DNA of 64,000 nt from Acidovorax sp. CCYZU-2555 (GCF_018413525.1 NZ_JAHCDD010000001.1:93158-157157), one strand, 5' to 3'; shown: positions 42,860 through 51,698, counted from the first letter of the stretch. A program made the numbers and translations. Notes: generated by a model from the sequence alone, not told the origin.

Positions 42860-44101
42860 ATGGACCAGCACAATCAAGCGCCCAACTACCAGCACATCTG
42901 CGCCTCATCGACCTGCGATTGCGGCATCAGCCGCCGCGACTGGCTGCGCGTGGCGGCGCTCAGCGGCGCCGCGGCCGCGCCTTTCCTGCGCGCCGGCGAC
43001 GCCATGGCCCAGGCCAACAAGGGCGACGACGTGCCGGTGCGCATAGGCTATCTGCCGATCACCGATGCCACGCCGCTGCTGGTGGCGCATAGCCGCAAGC
43101 TGTTCGAAGCCGAAGGCCTGCGCACCGAGAAGCCGCGGCTGTTTCGCACCTGGGCGCAGATCATCGAAGCCTTTGTCGCCGGCCAGGTCAACGTCGTTCA
43201 CCTGCTGTCGCCCACCACCATGTTCGTGCGATACGGCTCGCAGTTCGGCGCCAAGGTCGTGGCCTGGAACCACATGAACGGCTCGGCGATCGCCGTCGCG
43301 CGCCACATCAATTCGGTGAAGGATCTGGGCGGAACGCAGGTCGCGATTCCGTTCTGGTATTCGATACACAACGTGGTGCTGCAGCAGCTGCTGCGCGCCA
43401 ACGGCCTCAAGGCCGTGAGCCGCGCGCGCACCGCGGGCCTGGCGGCCGATGAAGTGAATCTGATCGTCATGGCGCCCGCCGAGATGGTGTCGGCGCTGGC
43501 CGCCAAGGCCGTCTCGGGCTACATCGTCGCCGAGCCGTTTGTCGCCGCGGCCGAAGTCTCGGGCGTGGGCAAGGTGCTGCGCTTCGTCGGCGATGTCTGG
43601 CAGAACCATGCGTGCTGCCTGCTGACGCTGGCCGAGCGCGACATCGTCGAGCGCCCCGAATGGGCGCAGAAAGTCACGACCGCCATCGTCAAGGCCCAGC
43701 TGTGGACGCGCGACAACCAGCTCGAGACCGCCAAGCTGCTGGCGAGCAGCGGCGAAGGCAAGTACACGCCGCACGGCCTGCCCGTGCTGACCAAGGTGCT
43801 GGCCGCGACCGAGATGGCGCAGTACACGCGTGACGGCATCATCAAGCACCCGCAGTGGAACCAGCGCCGCATCGACTTCCAGCCCTATCCCTATCCGTCG
43901 TACACCGAGGAACTCGTCAAGGCGCTGCAGGTGACGCATGTCGAAGGCAATGCGGCCTTCCTGGAAAAGCTCGATCCCAAGTTCGTCGCCAGGGACCTGG
44001 TCGACGACCGCTTCGTCAAGGCCGCGCTCAAGGAAGTGGGCGGCCTCAAGGCCTTCGGCCATGTCGAAAGCTTCACGCGCAAGGAAGTCATCCAGGCATG
44101 A
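42860..44101 (+). CDS. ABC transporter receptor with Tat-like signal and Cys-rich n-region
   Basis: 413 residues, long for the SsuA/TauA group (about 320) and nearer NrtA/CmpA. Start ATG at 42860. The N-terminus has Cys14, Cys19 and Cys21 (HICASSTCDCG) just before a twin-arginine motif SRRDWLRVAAL, so the protein is probably exported folded and the Cys-rich part removed with the signal. The mature part starts near VPVRIGYLPITDATPLLVA, with TWAQIIEAFVAGQVNVVHLLSP as a typical NrtA-type hinge segment. It overlaps the permease gene by 4 bp. Ligand unknown; sulfonate-, nitrate- or sulfate-ester-like anions are candidates. Confidence 0.88.
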   Translation: MDQHNQAPNYQHICASSTCDCGISRRDWLRVAALSGAAAAPFLRAGDAMAQANKGDDVPVRIGYLPITDATPLLVAHSRKLFEAEGLRTEKPRLFRTWAQIIEAFVAGQVNVVHLLSPTTMFVRYGSQFGAKVVAWNHMNGSAIAVARHINSVKDLGGTQVAIPFWYSIHNVVLQQLLRANGLKAVSRARTAGLAADEVNLIVMAPAEMVSALAAKAVSGYIVAEPFVAAAEVSGVGKVLRFVGDVWQNHACCLLTLAERDIVERPEWAQKVTTAIVKAQLWTRDNQLETAKLLASSGEGKYTPHGLPVLTKVLAATEMAQYTRDGIIKHPQWNQRRIDFQPYPYPSYTEELVKALQVTHVEGNAAFLEKLDPKFVARDLVDDRFVKAALKEVGGLKAFGHVESFTRKEVIQA

Positions 44102-44874
44102 GCAAGGGCATCAAGCGGGCCGTGGACCGCGTGGTCTGGCCCATCGTCGGCCTGGCGCTGGCCGTGGGATTGTGGTCGCTGGGCGCGCGCCAGCTGTCCG
44201 ATGTGGACGCCATACGCAACGCTTTCGCGCCCACGGCCGGCTTCGCCGCGCTGGGCCGGCTGCTGGCCGCGGGAGATCTGTGGGAACACATTCTGCTGAG
44301 CCTGCAGCGCATCGGTCTGTCGCTGCTGCTGGCCCTGGTGATCGCCGTGCCGCTGGGCATCTGGGTCGGACTGTCGCCGCTGTTCGCCAAGCTCACGGGA
44401 ACGCTGTTCCAGTTCCTGCGCATGGTTTCGCCGCTGTCTTGGATGCCGCTGGCCGTCATGGCGCTGGGCGTGGGCGAGGCGCCGGTGGTGTTCCTGCTGA
44501 CGTTCGCCGCCGTCTGGCCCATCATGCTCAACACCGCGGCCGGCGTCGCGGCGCTCGACAAGAGCTGGCTGCAGCTCGCGCACAGCCTGTCGGCGACGCG
44601 CGCCGAAATCGTGCTGCACATCGTTCTGCCGGGAATCCTCACGCATGTGCTCACGGGCTTCCGGCTTTCGCTGGGCATTGCCTGGATCGTGCTGGTGCCG
44701 GCCGAAATGCTGGGCGTGTCGGCCGGCATGGGCTATTTCATTCTCGATACGCGCGACCGGCTGGCGTATGACGAGCTGATGGCGGGGATTGTGGTGGTCG
44801 GTTGCCTGGGCTTCATGCTGGATGTGGCGGCGCGGGCGGTGACGGCACGGTGGGTGGGCAGGAACCGCGGGTGA
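44098..44874 (+). CDS. ABC transporter permease, nitrate/sulfonate/taurine type
   Basis: 258 residues, six membrane helices. The EAA loop is about residues 160-190 (LDKSWLQLAHSLSATRAEIVLHIVLPG). RMVSPLSWMPLAVMALGVGEAP is the SsuC/TauC signature. Last gene of the operon, overlapping the receptor gene by 4 bp. The convergent acyl-CoA-dehydrogenase-like gene begins across 199 bp that hold REP-like repeats. Confidence 0.92.
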   Translation: MSKGIKRAVDRVVWPIVGLALAVGLWSLGARQLSDVDAIRNAFAPTAGFAALGRLLAAGDLWEHILLSLQRIGLSLLLALVIAVPLGIWVGLSPLFAKLTGTLFQFLRMVSPLSWMPLAVMALGVGEAPVVFLLTFAAVWPIMLNTAAGVAALDKSWLQLAHSLSATRAEIVLHIVLPGILTHVLTGFRLSLGIAWIVLVPAEMLGVSAGMGYFILDTRDRLAYDELMAGIVVVGCLGFMLDVAARAVTARWVGRNRG

Positions 44875-44948
44875 CGGGATCGGCACGCGCGGATTGAAAA
44901 CCGGCCGATCGACCGGCCCGTGCAGCAGGGCTTGCTCATGAGGGCAGG

Positions 44949-45046
44949 CCGTTCATGGTTCGACGGGCTCACCACGAACGGGAAAACCACAAGTGCTCTT
45001 CAGGCGGGTTAGTTCACTCCGTTCGCCCTGAGCTTGTCGAAGGGCG
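44949..45046. repeat. GTTCGTCCTGAGC-type inverted repeats between convergent operons
   Basis: CCGTTCATGG ... CACGAACGG (44949-44981) and CCGTTCGCCCTGAGC ... GAAGGGCG (45019-45046). They are facing copies of the widespread Comamonadaceae REP-like element also present at 54164-54327. Their position between two converging operons suggests a role as bidirectional terminator or mRNA stabiliser. Confidence 0.85.
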
Positions 45047-45073
45047 TTTCAAGGCGTGTTCTCCCCCCCGGCG

Positions 45074-46219
45074 CTAAGCGTGCTCCAGCGCCGCCCTGCC
45101 CGCCAACACCAGCGCGCTGTCTTCCTGCGGCGTATGGATGCGCCCGCACAGCACATCGCGCAGATGGCGCTCCAGCGGGTTGCGGCGGGAGAGGCCGTGG
45201 TTGCTGGTCAGCGCCAGCGCCTCCTGCACGATTTCCACGGCCTGGCGCATCACCAGCGTCTTGATCAGGCCGCTGTCGGCCAGCGGCACCTGGGCGCCGC
45301 CGTCCAGGTCGCGCGCCAGGCTTGCGATCAGGCGCCGGTTCGACAGCAGCAGCGCCTCGATGCGGCCCACGGCTTCCTGCACGCGCGGCAGTGTAGCCAG
45401 CGGCGCGCCCAGGCTCGCGGGCGCGCGCTCGCGCAGAAAGGTCAGCAGCCAGTCGCGCGCGGCCAGCGCCACGCCCGTGTACAGCGCGCCCAGCAGCACC
45501 GTCATTTCGGCCTGCATGTTGGTGTCGCGCGACTGCGCGCCCACGGGAGCGACGCCGATCGCATGGTCCAGCGGCGTGACAACGTCGTCAAAGACCACGT
45601 CATGGCTGCCGCTGGCGCGCAGGCCCAGATGGTCCCAGGTCTCCTCGATGCGCACGCCCGGGCTGCCCGCGCGCACCAGGAAAGTTCCGACCTGCGGCTC
45701 GGCGTCGTCGGTACGTGCCCAGACCGCATACCAGCGCAGCGCGGGCGCGCCCGTCGAATAGATCTTGCGGCCGCTGAGGCGCCAGCCTTCGGGCGTGCGC
45801 CGGGCCACCGTGGCCGGCAGGCCGCCGCGCGCGGGCGTGCCCAGCTCGGGCTCCACGCGCAAGGAGTTGGCCAGCGCCACGCTTTGCGTGGCTTCCTGCA
45901 CCAGCTGCCGCGCCAGCGACTCGGGCCAGGCCGAACCGGGCCGCGCCATGTGGCGCTGCTGCAGGTATTGCATGCTCAGCACCAGCGCCGTCGCCGGGCA
46001 GCCGTAGCCGATGGCGCCTATGACTTCACCGAGTTCGGTCACCGACGCCTGCTGCCCGCCGAACGCACGTGGCGCGGCCAGGGCCAGAAAGCCGGCCTGC
46101 AGCAGGTCGGCGAAATTGGCATGCGGAAAGCTGCCGTCGCGGTCATGCACGACCGCGCGCCGGCCGAAATCCGCGGCCAGCGTGCGCGCCGTATCCACCC
46201 AGGTCATCTCCAGTTTCAT
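45074..46219 (-). CDS. SfnB-like acyl-CoA-dehydrogenase-family flavoprotein
   Basis: 381 residues. The fold order is the same as at 40910: N-terminal helices (DLLQAGFLALAAPRAFGG), beta domain with LSGRKIYSTGAPALRWYAVWART and IEETWDHLGLRASGSHDVVFDDV, and a helical C-terminus (ASNHGLSRRNPLERHLRDV-like ending). These motifs are characteristic of the SfnB/DszC branch linked to dimethylsulfone, sulfonate and thiophene desulfurisation. It follows the SsuD-like gene by 2 bp, the last gene of the minus operon. Confidence 0.85.
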   Translation of the reverse strand: MKLEMTWVDTARTLAADFGRRAVVHDRDGSFPHANFADLLQAGFLALAAPRAFGGQQASVTELGEVIGAIGYGCPATALVLSMQYLQQRHMARPGSAWPESLARQLVQEATQSVALANSLRVEPELGTPARGGLPATVARRTPEGWRLSGRKIYSTGAPALRWYAVWARTDDAEPQVGTFLVRAGSPGVRIEETWDHLGLRASGSHDVVFDDVVTPLDHAIGVAPVGAQSRDTNMQAEMTVLLGALYTGVALAARDWLLTFLRERAPASLGAPLATLPRVQEAVGRIEALLLSNRRLIASLARDLDGGAQVPLADSGLIKTLVMRQAVEIVQEALALTSNHGLSRRNPLERHLRDVLCGRIHTPQEDSALVLAGRAALEHA

Positions 46220-46221
46220 GG

Positions 46222-47322
46222 TCAGGCCGCCTTGCGTTCCTGCGTGCGCAGGGCTTCGCGCTGCGCGACTTTCTCGCGGATCAGCGGAATCAGTTCGCGG
46301 CCGTATTCGATGGCGTCGACCAGCGGATCGAAGCCCCGCAGCAGCAGCGTGCCTATGCCCAGGTCGTAGTACTTGACCAGCGCTTCGGCCACCTGATCGG
46401 GCGTGCCGACCAGCGATGTCGAGTTGCTGCGGCCGCCGGTTTCACGCGCCACCGCGGTCCACAGGCGTTCGTCGACGCGGTCGCCCTTGGCGGCATCGGC
46501 GAGCAGGCGGCGCGCGCCTTCGCTTTGCTGCGGGCCGGCGCCACGCGCATGGGCGATGGGCACCTGCTTGCTGCGCGTCACGGCGAGAATTTCCTCGGCC
46601 TTTGCCCAGGCCAGCTCTTCGGTGGCGGCGATGATGGGGCGAAACGATATGCTGAATTCGACTTCACGGCCATGGGCCGCGGCTTCGGCGCGCACGCGGC
46701 GCACCAGATCTGCCGACTGCGCCAGCGACTCGCCCCACAGCGCGTAGACATCGGCATGTTTGCCCGCGACTTTCAGCGCGGGCTCAGACGCGCCGCCGAA
46801 GAAGATAGGCACATAGGGCTGCTGCAGCGGCTTGACTTCGGAGAACGCGCCCTTGACTTTGTAATAGGTGCCTTCATGGTCGAAAGGCTGGGTCTCGGTC
46901 CAGACGCGGCGCAGCACCGTGAGGTATTCGTCGGTGCGCGCATAGCGTTCGTCGTGGCTCAGAAAGTCGCCGTCGCGCTGCTGATCGACATCCGAGCCGC
47001 CGCTGATGTAATGCACGGCGACGCGCCCGCCCGTGTAGTGGTCCAGCGTCGCGAACTGGCGCGCGGCGAGCGTCGGCGAAACAAAACCGGGGCGATGCGC
47101 GAGCAGGAACTTGATGCCCTGCGTATGCGCCGCCGCATAGGCCACCGTGAGCAGTGGGTCGGGGCTGGTCGCGCTCGCGGGCACCAGAATGCGGTCGAAG
47201 CCCGCGTGCTCATGGGCCTGGGCGAACGCGCGCACATAGGCGGGATCAACGGCCGGGCCCTTGCGGGAAATGGTCTCGGACGATTCCTGGGGGGCAATCA
47301 TGCCAATGATCTGCACGGACAT
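46222..47322 (-). CDS. SsuD-like FMNH2-dependent alkanesulfonate monooxygenase
   Basis: 366 residues from the ATG at 47322, with AAGGAGAAGAGCG directly upstream. The frame is open far upstream, but that DNA codes for cytochrome c in another frame. TIM-barrel LLM fold: AFAQAHEHAGFDRILVPASAT, FLLAHRPGFVSPTLAARQFATLDHYTGGR (typical SsuD), YISGGSDVDQQRDGDFLSHDERYAR and FFGGASEPALKVA. SsuD releases sulfite and an aldehyde from alkanesulfonates using FMNH2 from SsuE-type reductases (one encoded at 54645). Exact substrate not given by sequence. Confidence 0.9.
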   Translation of the reverse strand: MSVQIIGMIAPQESSETISRKGPAVDPAYVRAFAQAHEHAGFDRILVPASATSPDPLLTVAYAAAHTQGIKFLLAHRPGFVSPTLAARQFATLDHYTGGRVAVHYISGGSDVDQQRDGDFLSHDERYARTDEYLTVLRRVWTETQPFDHEGTYYKVKGAFSEVKPLQQPYVPIFFGGASEPALKVAGKHADVYALWGESLAQSADLVRRVRAEAAAHGREVEFSISFRPIIAATEELAWAKAEEILAVTRSKQVPIAHARGAGPQQSEGARRLLADAAKGDRVDERLWTAVARETGGRSNSTSLVGTPDQVAEALVKYYDLGIGTLLLRGFDPLVDAIEYGRELIPLIREKVAQREALRTQERKAA

Positions 47323-47432
47323 CGCTCTTCTCCTTGAATGGCTGCAAAACTCCATGATCGGACGGCCGGCCCCCACGCGCCAACGAAGAAAAACGCGTTT
47401 GCTTGTGCGATTTTTGTGGGTCCCGGCCGGCT

Positions 47433-48671
47433 TCAATGCGGGTAGCCGGCGCGCACCAGCTGCATGCGGTCGGCGTCCATGCGCCGCAGCAGGCCGTCTA
47501 CGCCCTGGGCCGGCGGCGCATCGGCAGCGGCAGCGGCAGCGGCAGCGGCAGCGACAGCGGCCGCGGCCGCGGGCGCCGACTCGCTGCGGCAGATCAGATC
47601 GTCTTCGGACCAGGCCGCCTGCCCCGGCACCGAACGCGCGCGCAGCCAGCCGTCGCGGTCGACAAACAGCTTGTGGCCAGGCACTTCCTGCGGCGTGACG
47701 CCCAGCAGCAGCGCGATCGCGGGCAGCAGCGCGCGGTCCTGGGCCTGGCATTCGGGCGTGGAGCCCGAGGGCGCGGTGCCCAGCACCACCGTGACCCAGC
47801 GTGGGTCTTCCGGCGGCAAGGCCGCCTCGCCCGCGGTGGGCAGCACCAGCTGCAGGCGCTGGCCGCGCAGGCTGTCGCTGCCGCGCAGTCCGCCATAGCG
47901 GCAGTCCAGGCGGCTCGCGGGCAGGCGCACCGGGCGCTCCCACGCGCCCATGTCGCGCAGCATCTGGCCCGAAGCCCGGGCCTGCAGATAGTCGAGTGCC
48001 GACCAGATGTCCTGGTCTGAAAGCGCAGGTGCGGCGGGCATGGTTTCGCGGCCCGAGCGCGCGTCGCGCATGCCGTGGCGCACGCGCCAGAACAATTCGC
48101 CTTCGAGGCGTTTCCACAGCAGGCCGCCCGCGAGATTCGGCGGCCACTGCGCGAGCTGGCTCGCCAGCGGCCCTTCGCCGCGCGCGTCCGCCCCATGGCA
48201 TTGCGCGCAATGCTGGGTGAACACCGCCTGGCCCTGGGCAATGCTTTGCGTCGAAAAGGGTTGGGGCGCGCGGTGCAGGCTGGTGGGCACGGCCGGCGCC
48301 CACAGCAAGGCGCTGCTCGGCCAGGGCGCGAACACCAGTAGGGCGGCGGCGCCGGCCGCCAGGCCCGCACGCCAGAACATGCGCCGGCGCGCCTGCGCGG
48401 CATTGCGCGGGCGCCGCAAAAAGCCGGCCGCCAGCGCGATCAACAACAAGATGACCGCGCCCGCGAAGCAGGCCAGCGTGATCACGACGCGGCGCGCATG
48501 GCCGGGCTCGAGCAGCAGCCGCTCGGCGGCCAGGCGCTGGGCGAACGGCCACGCGGGCTGGTCCGCGACGGTGCCCGCAAAACCCAGCGCATGCCATGCA
48601 TCGCGCAGCGCGATCTGCACGGCGTACAGGGCTTCGAGTACGCCGTTGACGAAATCAGTCGACAGAACCAT
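47433..48671 (-). CDS. Membrane-anchored c-type cytochrome inside the sulfonate-type ABC operon
   Basis: 412 residues. An N-terminal segment is followed by two hydrophobic helices (about 62-84 and 100-118), then one heme c site CAQCH (155-159) with the likely axial Met in GRETMPAAPALS (about 210). The C-terminal 190 residues (ECQAQDRALLPAIALLLG, HKLFVDRDGWLRARSV) have no recognised motif and end in a poly-Ala tract encoded by hexanucleotide repeats. A cytochrome between an ABC ATPase gene (3 bp) and a SsuD-like gene (110 bp) is unusual. It may take electrons from sulfite or the substrate (inference). Confidence 0.8.
   Translation of the reverse strand: MVLSTDFVNGVLEALYAVQIALRDAWHALGFAGTVADQPAWPFAQRLAAERLLLEPGHARRVVITLACFAGAVILLLIALAAGFLRRPRNAAQARRRMFWRAGLAAGAAALLVFAPWPSSALLWAPAVPTSLHRAPQPFSTQSIAQGQAVFTQHCAQCHGADARGEGPLASQLAQWPPNLAGGLLWKRLEGELFWRVRHGMRDARSGRETMPAAPALSDQDIWSALDYLQARASGQMLRDMGAWERPVRLPASRLDCRYGGLRGSDSLRGQRLQLVLPTAGEAALPPEDPRWVTVVLGTAPSGSTPECQAQDRALLPAIALLLGVTPQEVPGHKLFVDRDGWLRARSVPGQAAWSEDDLICRSESAPAAAAAVAAAAAAAAAADAPPAQGVDGLLRRMDADRMQLVRAGYPH
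47523..47570. repeat. GGCAGC hexanucleotide microsatellite in the cytochrome c gene
   Basis: Five exact GGCAGC units (47523-47552), then GACAGC and two GGCCGC. In the minus-strand gene they code for an alanine-only stretch near the C-terminus. A six-base unit keeps the frame, so slippage would change the length of the alanine tract but not disrupt the protein. Confidence 0.9.
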
Positions 48672-48674
48672 GCA

Positions 48675-49535
48675 TTACCAGCTGTCTCCAAGCCCGAGCA
48701 GGGCCAGCGCCTGGCGGCGCAGTTCGACCAGCTTGGGGTCGCTGCGGTGGCGCGGGTAAGGCAGGTCGTTGACCAGCACTTCGCTGATGCGCGCGGGTCG
48801 GTCGGAGAACACCACGACGCGCTGGGCCATGAACAGCGCTTCTTCGACATCGTGCGTCACCAGCAGCGCCGAGAAGCCCTTGCGCTGCCACAGGGACACC
48901 AACTCGGTCTGCATAGCCAGCCGCGTCAGCGAGTCGAGCTTGCCCAGCGGTTCGTCGAGCACCAGCAGGCGCGGGTCGTTGACCAGCGCGCGCGCCAGCG
49001 CCACGCGCTGCGCCATGCCGCCCGAGAGCTCATGCGGCAGCGCGCGCGCAAAGGCGTCGAGGCCCACCAGCGCCAGCGCTTCATCGACGCGGTGGCGTTG
49101 CGACTTGAGCAGGCCGCGCGCCTGCAGGCCCAGCGCGACGTTGTCCCAGACCGTGCGCCAGGGAAACAGCGTGGGGTCCTGGAACACCACGATGCGCGAA
49201 GGATCGGGCTCGGTGATCGGCTTGCCATCCTGCAGCAGCCGGCCCGCGCTCGCGGGCTCCAGCCCGGCAACCAGGCGCAGCAAGGTGCTCTTGCCGCAGC
49301 CGCTGGGGCCCAGCAGCGCGACGAACTCGCCCGGCGCGATGTCCAGATCGAGGTCTTCGATGACCTGCAGCGGACCGCCGGCGCCGTCCTTGGCATTGCG
49401 CTGCGCGAACCAGTGGCTCACGCCCTGCACTTCGATGCGCGCGCCGGCGCCCGCATTGGCGGCGGCGGGGAATACATGCGCAGCCGTTTCGGGCGCGCGG
49501 GTTGCAGTGGCGGTTGCGGTGGCGGTATTTACCAT
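48675..49535 (-). CDS. ABC transporter ATPase, sulfonate/nitrate type (SsuB-like)
   Basis: 286 residues. The N-terminal 40 residues are Ala/Thr-rich (MVNTATATATA from an imperfect repeat) and not part of the fold. Walker A GPSGCGKSTLL (about 78-88), signature LSGGMAQRVALARAL, Walker B LLVLDEPLGKLD and LVTHDVEEAL are all present. It overlaps the permease gene by 7 bp and energises it. Confidence 0.93.
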   Translation of the reverse strand: MVNTATATATATRAPETAAHVFPAAANAGAGARIEVQGVSHWFAQRNAKDGAGGPLQVIEDLDLDIAPGEFVALLGPSGCGKSTLLRLVAGLEPASAGRLLQDGKPITEPDPSRIVVFQDPTLFPWRTVWDNVALGLQARGLLKSQRHRVDEALALVGLDAFARALPHELSGGMAQRVALARALVNDPRLLVLDEPLGKLDSLTRLAMQTELVSLWQRKGFSALLVTHDVEEALFMAQRVVVFSDRPARISEVLVNDLPYPRHRSDPKLVELRRQALALLGLGDSW

Positions 49536-50635
49536 TTGAGAGTGCCTTTCTGCCAGGAGAGCACGCGGTCACGGAACGCGAACAACAGCGTGATGACGCC
49601 GGAAAACAGGATGGCCATCAGGATCAGCGCGGCGTACATGTTGGGATAGGCAGCCCAGCCCTGGGCCCAGGTCAGATACCAGCCCAGGCCCGATTTCACG
49701 CCCAGCATCTCGGCCACCACCAGCGTGGAAAACGCCGCGCCCAGGCCCATGAAAAGACCGACGAACACCTGCGGCAGCGCCGCGGGAATCGCCACGCGCA
49801 GCACCAGGAACCACTGCGACGCGCCCAGCGTGCGCGCCACGTCATAGAAGTTCTTGTGCACGTTGGCCACGCCCGACCAGGTCAGGATGGCGACGGGAAA
49901 GGCCATGCCCAGCGCGATCAGGAACACCGCCGTCGACCAGCTCGAAGGAAAGAAATAGAAGCTCACCGGCAGCAGCGCCGTCGTGGGCACGGGGCCCAGC
50001 ACGCGCAGCACGGGATGAATCCAGTAGCTCGCAGTGCGCGACCAGCCGATCAGCACGCCCATGACAAAGCCCACCAGCGCGCCTATGGCGATGCCTATGG
50101 ACAGCAGGCGCAGCGAGTTGAGCGCGCTTTCGGCCAGGCGTTCGGCATCGGTCGCATAGACTTCGACCAGGGCCTGGGGCGGCGCGAAGAACGGCGTGGG
50201 CAGGCGGCCCAGCTTGGCCGTGAGCACTTCCCAGGCGATCAGTCCCAGCGACAGCGCAACCAGCCAAGGGCCCGCAGGCCGCAGCTTGCGGCGCAGCAGC
50301 GCCAGCGGCTGCACGCTTTCGGGCGTGAGCACCAGCGCCAGCAGCAGCGCCGAAACCACGGCCGCGCCCGCGGCGAACTCGGTGGTGTAGGCCCATTCGG
50401 TAAAGCCCGCGGGCAGGTTGGGCCAGAAATGCGTGAGCGCCGCGAGCACGCCCCAGGCCACGGCGGCCAGCGCGCCCTGCCACCACAGCGGCGTGGAGGG
50501 CGTGGCGGCGGCAGCCGTTGTCGGTGTCACGCGCACCGGATCGGACAGGTCCGCGCCCGTGCGGCTTTCTCCCGGCAGGCCGCGCCCGGGCCGGCCCTCT
50601 CTACCAGGCAAGATATGTTCGGCAAGGGTACTCAT
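49529..50635 (-). CDS. ABC transporter permease, sulfonate/nitrate type, with N-terminal extension
   Basis: 368 residues from the ATG at 50635, with GGAGAAATGCG upstream. It is about 100 residues longer than SsuC: the extra N-terminus is a Pro/Gly/Arg-rich tail (about 1-45) plus extra membrane helices (WWQGALAAVAWGVLAALTH, AVVSALLLALVL). The core has VLGPVPTTALLPVSFYFFP and an EAA loop DVARTLGASQWFLVLRVAIPAALPQ. It follows the receptor gene by 34 bp. Confidence 0.9.
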   Translation of the reverse strand: MSTLAEHILPGREGRPGRGLPGESRTGADLSDPVRVTPTTAAAATPSTPLWWQGALAAVAWGVLAALTHFWPNLPAGFTEWAYTTEFAAGAAVVSALLLALVLTPESVQPLALLRRKLRPAGPWLVALSLGLIAWEVLTAKLGRLPTPFFAPPQALVEVYATDAERLAESALNSLRLLSIGIAIGALVGFVMGVLIGWSRTASYWIHPVLRVLGPVPTTALLPVSFYFFPSSWSTAVFLIALGMAFPVAILTWSGVANVHKNFYDVARTLGASQWFLVLRVAIPAALPQVFVGLFMGLGAAFSTLVVAEMLGVKSGLGWYLTWAQGWAAYPNMYAALILMAILFSGVITLLFAFRDRVLSWQKGTLKW

Positions 50636-50669
50636 CGCATTTCTCCAGGAGATCAATCAGCCTAGGGTT

Positions 50670-51698
50670 TCAGGACAGCACGTCCGCGTAGACATGGGCG
50701 GCAAAGCGCGCCGGGTCGGTCGTGGGCTTGAGCACCTTGACGAGCTTGAAGTCGCGCGCATAGAACTCGATCTCGTCGCGCAGCGGCGTGCCCACGGGGT
50801 GGCTGCGGTGCGTGAGCTTGCCCAGCACGGCGCGCAGATCGCTCTCGGGCACCTTGGAATAAGGGCTGAAGATGCGCGCGGTTTCGGCCGGGTTGTCCGA
50901 GATGAAGTCCGAGGCCTCGACGATGGCGCGCGTGAGCGCGGCCGCGGTCGGGCGGTCGTTGCGCACCAGCGCGCCGCTGACGCCCAGCACACAGCAGGTC
51001 TTGGCCGCGTATTCGCCCGTGAGGTTGGTCGCCAGATCGACCAGGCCCTGGGTGCGCCGCTGCACCAGCAGCAGATTCGGGTCGCCATCGGCGATCGCAT
51101 GGGCCTCGCCCTTTTCGACGGCCAGGCCCAGCATGTCGCCGGGAAACTGGCGCCAGTTCACATCGCGTTCGGGATCGATGCCGGCCTTGGTCAGCAGCAC
51201 CGAAAAGAAGTTCTTGCCCGGCGAGTTGAGATCGGACACCGCAATCGTCTTGCCCTTGAGGTGCTTGAGTTCCTTGACGCCCGCGGGCGCATAGCCGACG
51301 AGCCGCGAGCAGCCGCCGTGCGAGCTGCCCACAAGCTTCACGTCGAAGCCCGATTCGAGCGGCTTGATCCAGCGGTGGATCATGCCCAGGCCCGCGTCGG
51401 CCTTCGACGTGGCGATGATTTCCAGCAGCTGATCGGTCGCACCCGCGAAATTGACCAGCTCCACCTTGAGGCCGTGCTTCTCGAAAATGCCACGCTCTAT
51501 CGCCACCGGCGCGGCCGAAAGGCAGATCGCATTGGCGTTCCAGGCGAGCTTGATGGGGCGCAGCGGCCCTGCGGCCGTGGCGCGTTGCGCGGCCAGGCCC
51601 GCCGAGCCGACCAGGCCGGCAGCGCCCGCGGCGCGCAGCACATCACGGCGCGACCACGCCTTCTTCTCCAACCCGTCCCGGTTCTGTACGCTGTCCAT
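50670..51698 (-). CDS. ABC transporter receptor with Tat signal, sulfonate/nitrate type
   Basis: 342 residues from the ATG at 51698. Twin-arginine motif SRRDVLRAAGAAG (about 16-28) and cleavage near ATAAG. The mature start IKLAWNANAICLSAAPVAIERGIFEKHGLKVELVNF is the SsuA/TauA/NrtA pattern, followed by IHRWIKPLESGFDVKLVGSSHGG. First gene of the minus operon that includes permease, ATPase, cytochrome c and two flavoproteins. Divergent from the cysteine dioxygenase gene. Confidence 0.88.
   Translation of the reverse strand: MDSVQNRDGLEKKAWSRRDVLRAAGAAGLVGSAGLAAQRATAAGPLRPIKLAWNANAICLSAAPVAIERGIFEKHGLKVELVNFAGATDQLLEIIATSKADAGLGMIHRWIKPLESGFDVKLVGSSHGGCSRLVGYAPAGVKELKHLKGKTIAVSDLNSPGKNFFSVLLTKAGIDPERDVNWRQFPGDMLGLAVEKGEAHAIADGDPNLLLVQRRTQGLVDLATNLTGEYAAKTCCVLGVSGALVRNDRPTAAALTRAIVEASDFISDNPAETARIFSPYSKVPESDLRAVLGKLTHRSHPVGTPLRDEIEFYARDFKLVKVLKPTTDPARFAAHVYADVLS

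Noticed and set aside
46222..48597. Possible fusion of the SsuD-like enzyme with a 425-residue N-terminal extension
   Set aside because: The upstream part is out of frame with, and overlaps, the well-supported cytochrome c gene, and a strong ribosome site precedes the ATG at 47322.
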